Below are positions 4,724-5,208 of a stretch of DNA of 5,208 nt, in pieces; the stretch's first letter is position 1; every line of letters starts with the position of its first letter. The position numbers and the translations under genes were made by a program. This DNA is from Candidatus Bathyarchaeota archaeon. GTDB taxonomy: Archaea; Thermoproteota; Bathyarchaeia; 40CM-2-53-6; FEN-987. Where the stretch lies: assembly GCA_023247835.1 (NCBI GenBank), contig JAHFFU010000062.1:1-5208 (forward strand), in the 5' to 3' direction. The notes below the pieces were generated by a model that ran no database searches, was not told where the DNA came from, and saw only the letters and a list, made by a program, of their open reading frames with translations.

Positions 4724-5208
4724 CTAATGAAGTCGTTTGACAAAACAGATTGACGTTGGGCCTTCGTCCTTTCTTTTCATCCGGACGAAACCATTCCTGC
4801 GATAGAACGATATGCCCAACTGGTTTCTCGCATGCGCGGTCACAGAATAGATTCTGGCGCCTCTTTTCTTGAGAAAACCCTCGCTGAGGTGTAACAGTTT
4901 CCTACCAATTACCTTTCCAATGTATCGGGGAAGGAGGTAAATCCGGAGGAGTTCCCAACCTGGTTTGGTCTTGCCAACGTGGGAATACCCTATGATGCGG
5001 TTCTCATCGAGTGCAACGTGGAAACAGGCTTGGCCTTTCTTGATTGCTGGAAATACAACTTTCTCGAAGCGTTCATTTGAGTAATAAGAGGAAACAAATT
5101 TCCTGATGTTTCTGGGAGTGTAGATTCTTCTATAGGTATACATCCATGCCTTTAGGGCGACCTTCTGAATTTGACCAACGTCCTTCCTTCTGAGTTTTCT
5201 GTATGTTA
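4724..5208 (-). CDS. GNAT-family N-acetyltransferase, 5' end beyond window
   Basis: An acetyl-CoA-dependent GNAT fold enzyme. Ending at TAG 4724-4726, the frame runs open to the right edge. The stretch before the first internal ATG (5143) reads TYRKLRRKDVGQIQKVALKAW, followed by MYTYRRIYTP; this 'iRkl..kDv..i..la.kaW...Y' is the normal GNAT N-terminal strand-helix, so the ATG at 5143 is internal and the true start lies outside. At least 160 residues are present, close to full length. Seen further on: 'CFHVALDENRIIGYSHVG' (strands 2-3), 'ELLRIYLLPRYIGKVIGRKLLHLSEGFLKKRG' (strand 4 and the acetyl-CoA loop), and 'YSVTAHARNQLGISFYRRNGF' (strand 5-helix 4, with the usual N...FY...GF). Odd: the pyrophosphate loop is IGKVIG rather than RGKGIG, losing the first Arg and the middle Gly. 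Acceptor substrate unknown. Gene E follows after a 180-base gap, so not obviously co-transcribed. Confidence 0.87.
   Translation of the reverse strand, partial: TYRKLRRKDVGQIQKVALKAWMYTYRRIYTPRNIRKFVSSYYSNERFEKVVFPAIKKGQACFHVALDENRIIGYSHVGKTKPGWELLRIYLLPRYIGKVIGRKLLHLSEGFLKKRGARIYSVTAHARNQLGISFYRRNGFVRMKRKDEGPTSICFVKRLH

Overview
The window looks like chromosomal DNA of an archaeon. The evidence is two KaiC/RadA-type RecA-fold proteins of the archaeal signalling kind, a zinc-ribbon plus multi-TM membrane protein, an archaeal-style TATA element 26 bases from a start codon, few Shine-Dalgarno sites, and GTG/TTG starts. A member of the TACK group (Nitrososphaeria or Bathyarchaeia-like) is my best guess, but no marker gene is present to fix it. 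There are no rRNA or tRNA genes, CRISPR arrays, transposase genes or phage genes that I can see.

Layout, left to right: a 174-base gap with palindromes and a repeat; gene A (175-894, minus), a degenerate KaiC-like protein; gene B (998-1426, minus), a HIT-family protein; gene C (1627-2460, plus), a class I SAM-dependent methyltransferase; gene D (2525-3343, minus), a paralogue of A; gene E (3488-4543, minus), a zinc-ribbon membrane protein; and gene F (4724 to the right edge, minus), a GNAT acetyltransferase whose 5' end lies outside the window. B and C are divergent and C and D convergent. Gaps between same-strand genes are 103-180 bases, so these look like separately expressed genes rather than an operon. 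I see no common pathway. A and D may form a regulatory protein family, with the rest being housekeeping or accessory enzymes.

The most striking content is between the genes. Every intergenic gap except the 64-base convergent C/D gap holds one copy of a short inverted repeat, TGTGTGTGGGT-NNNN-TGGTGCGCACACA, in either orientation (five copies). The B/C copy is a 38-bp near-perfect palindrome; the others look like versions with one half shortened. Two copies are followed at similar distance and in matching orientation by a second 42-base repeat (34 of 42 identical), so the mobile or regulatory unit may be about 80 bases. The second notable point is that both KaiC-like paralogues have lost the Walker A lysine and threonine in the same way (DPxSQW replaces DPGSGKT), suggesting a family of non-ATPase KaiC-fold proteins.
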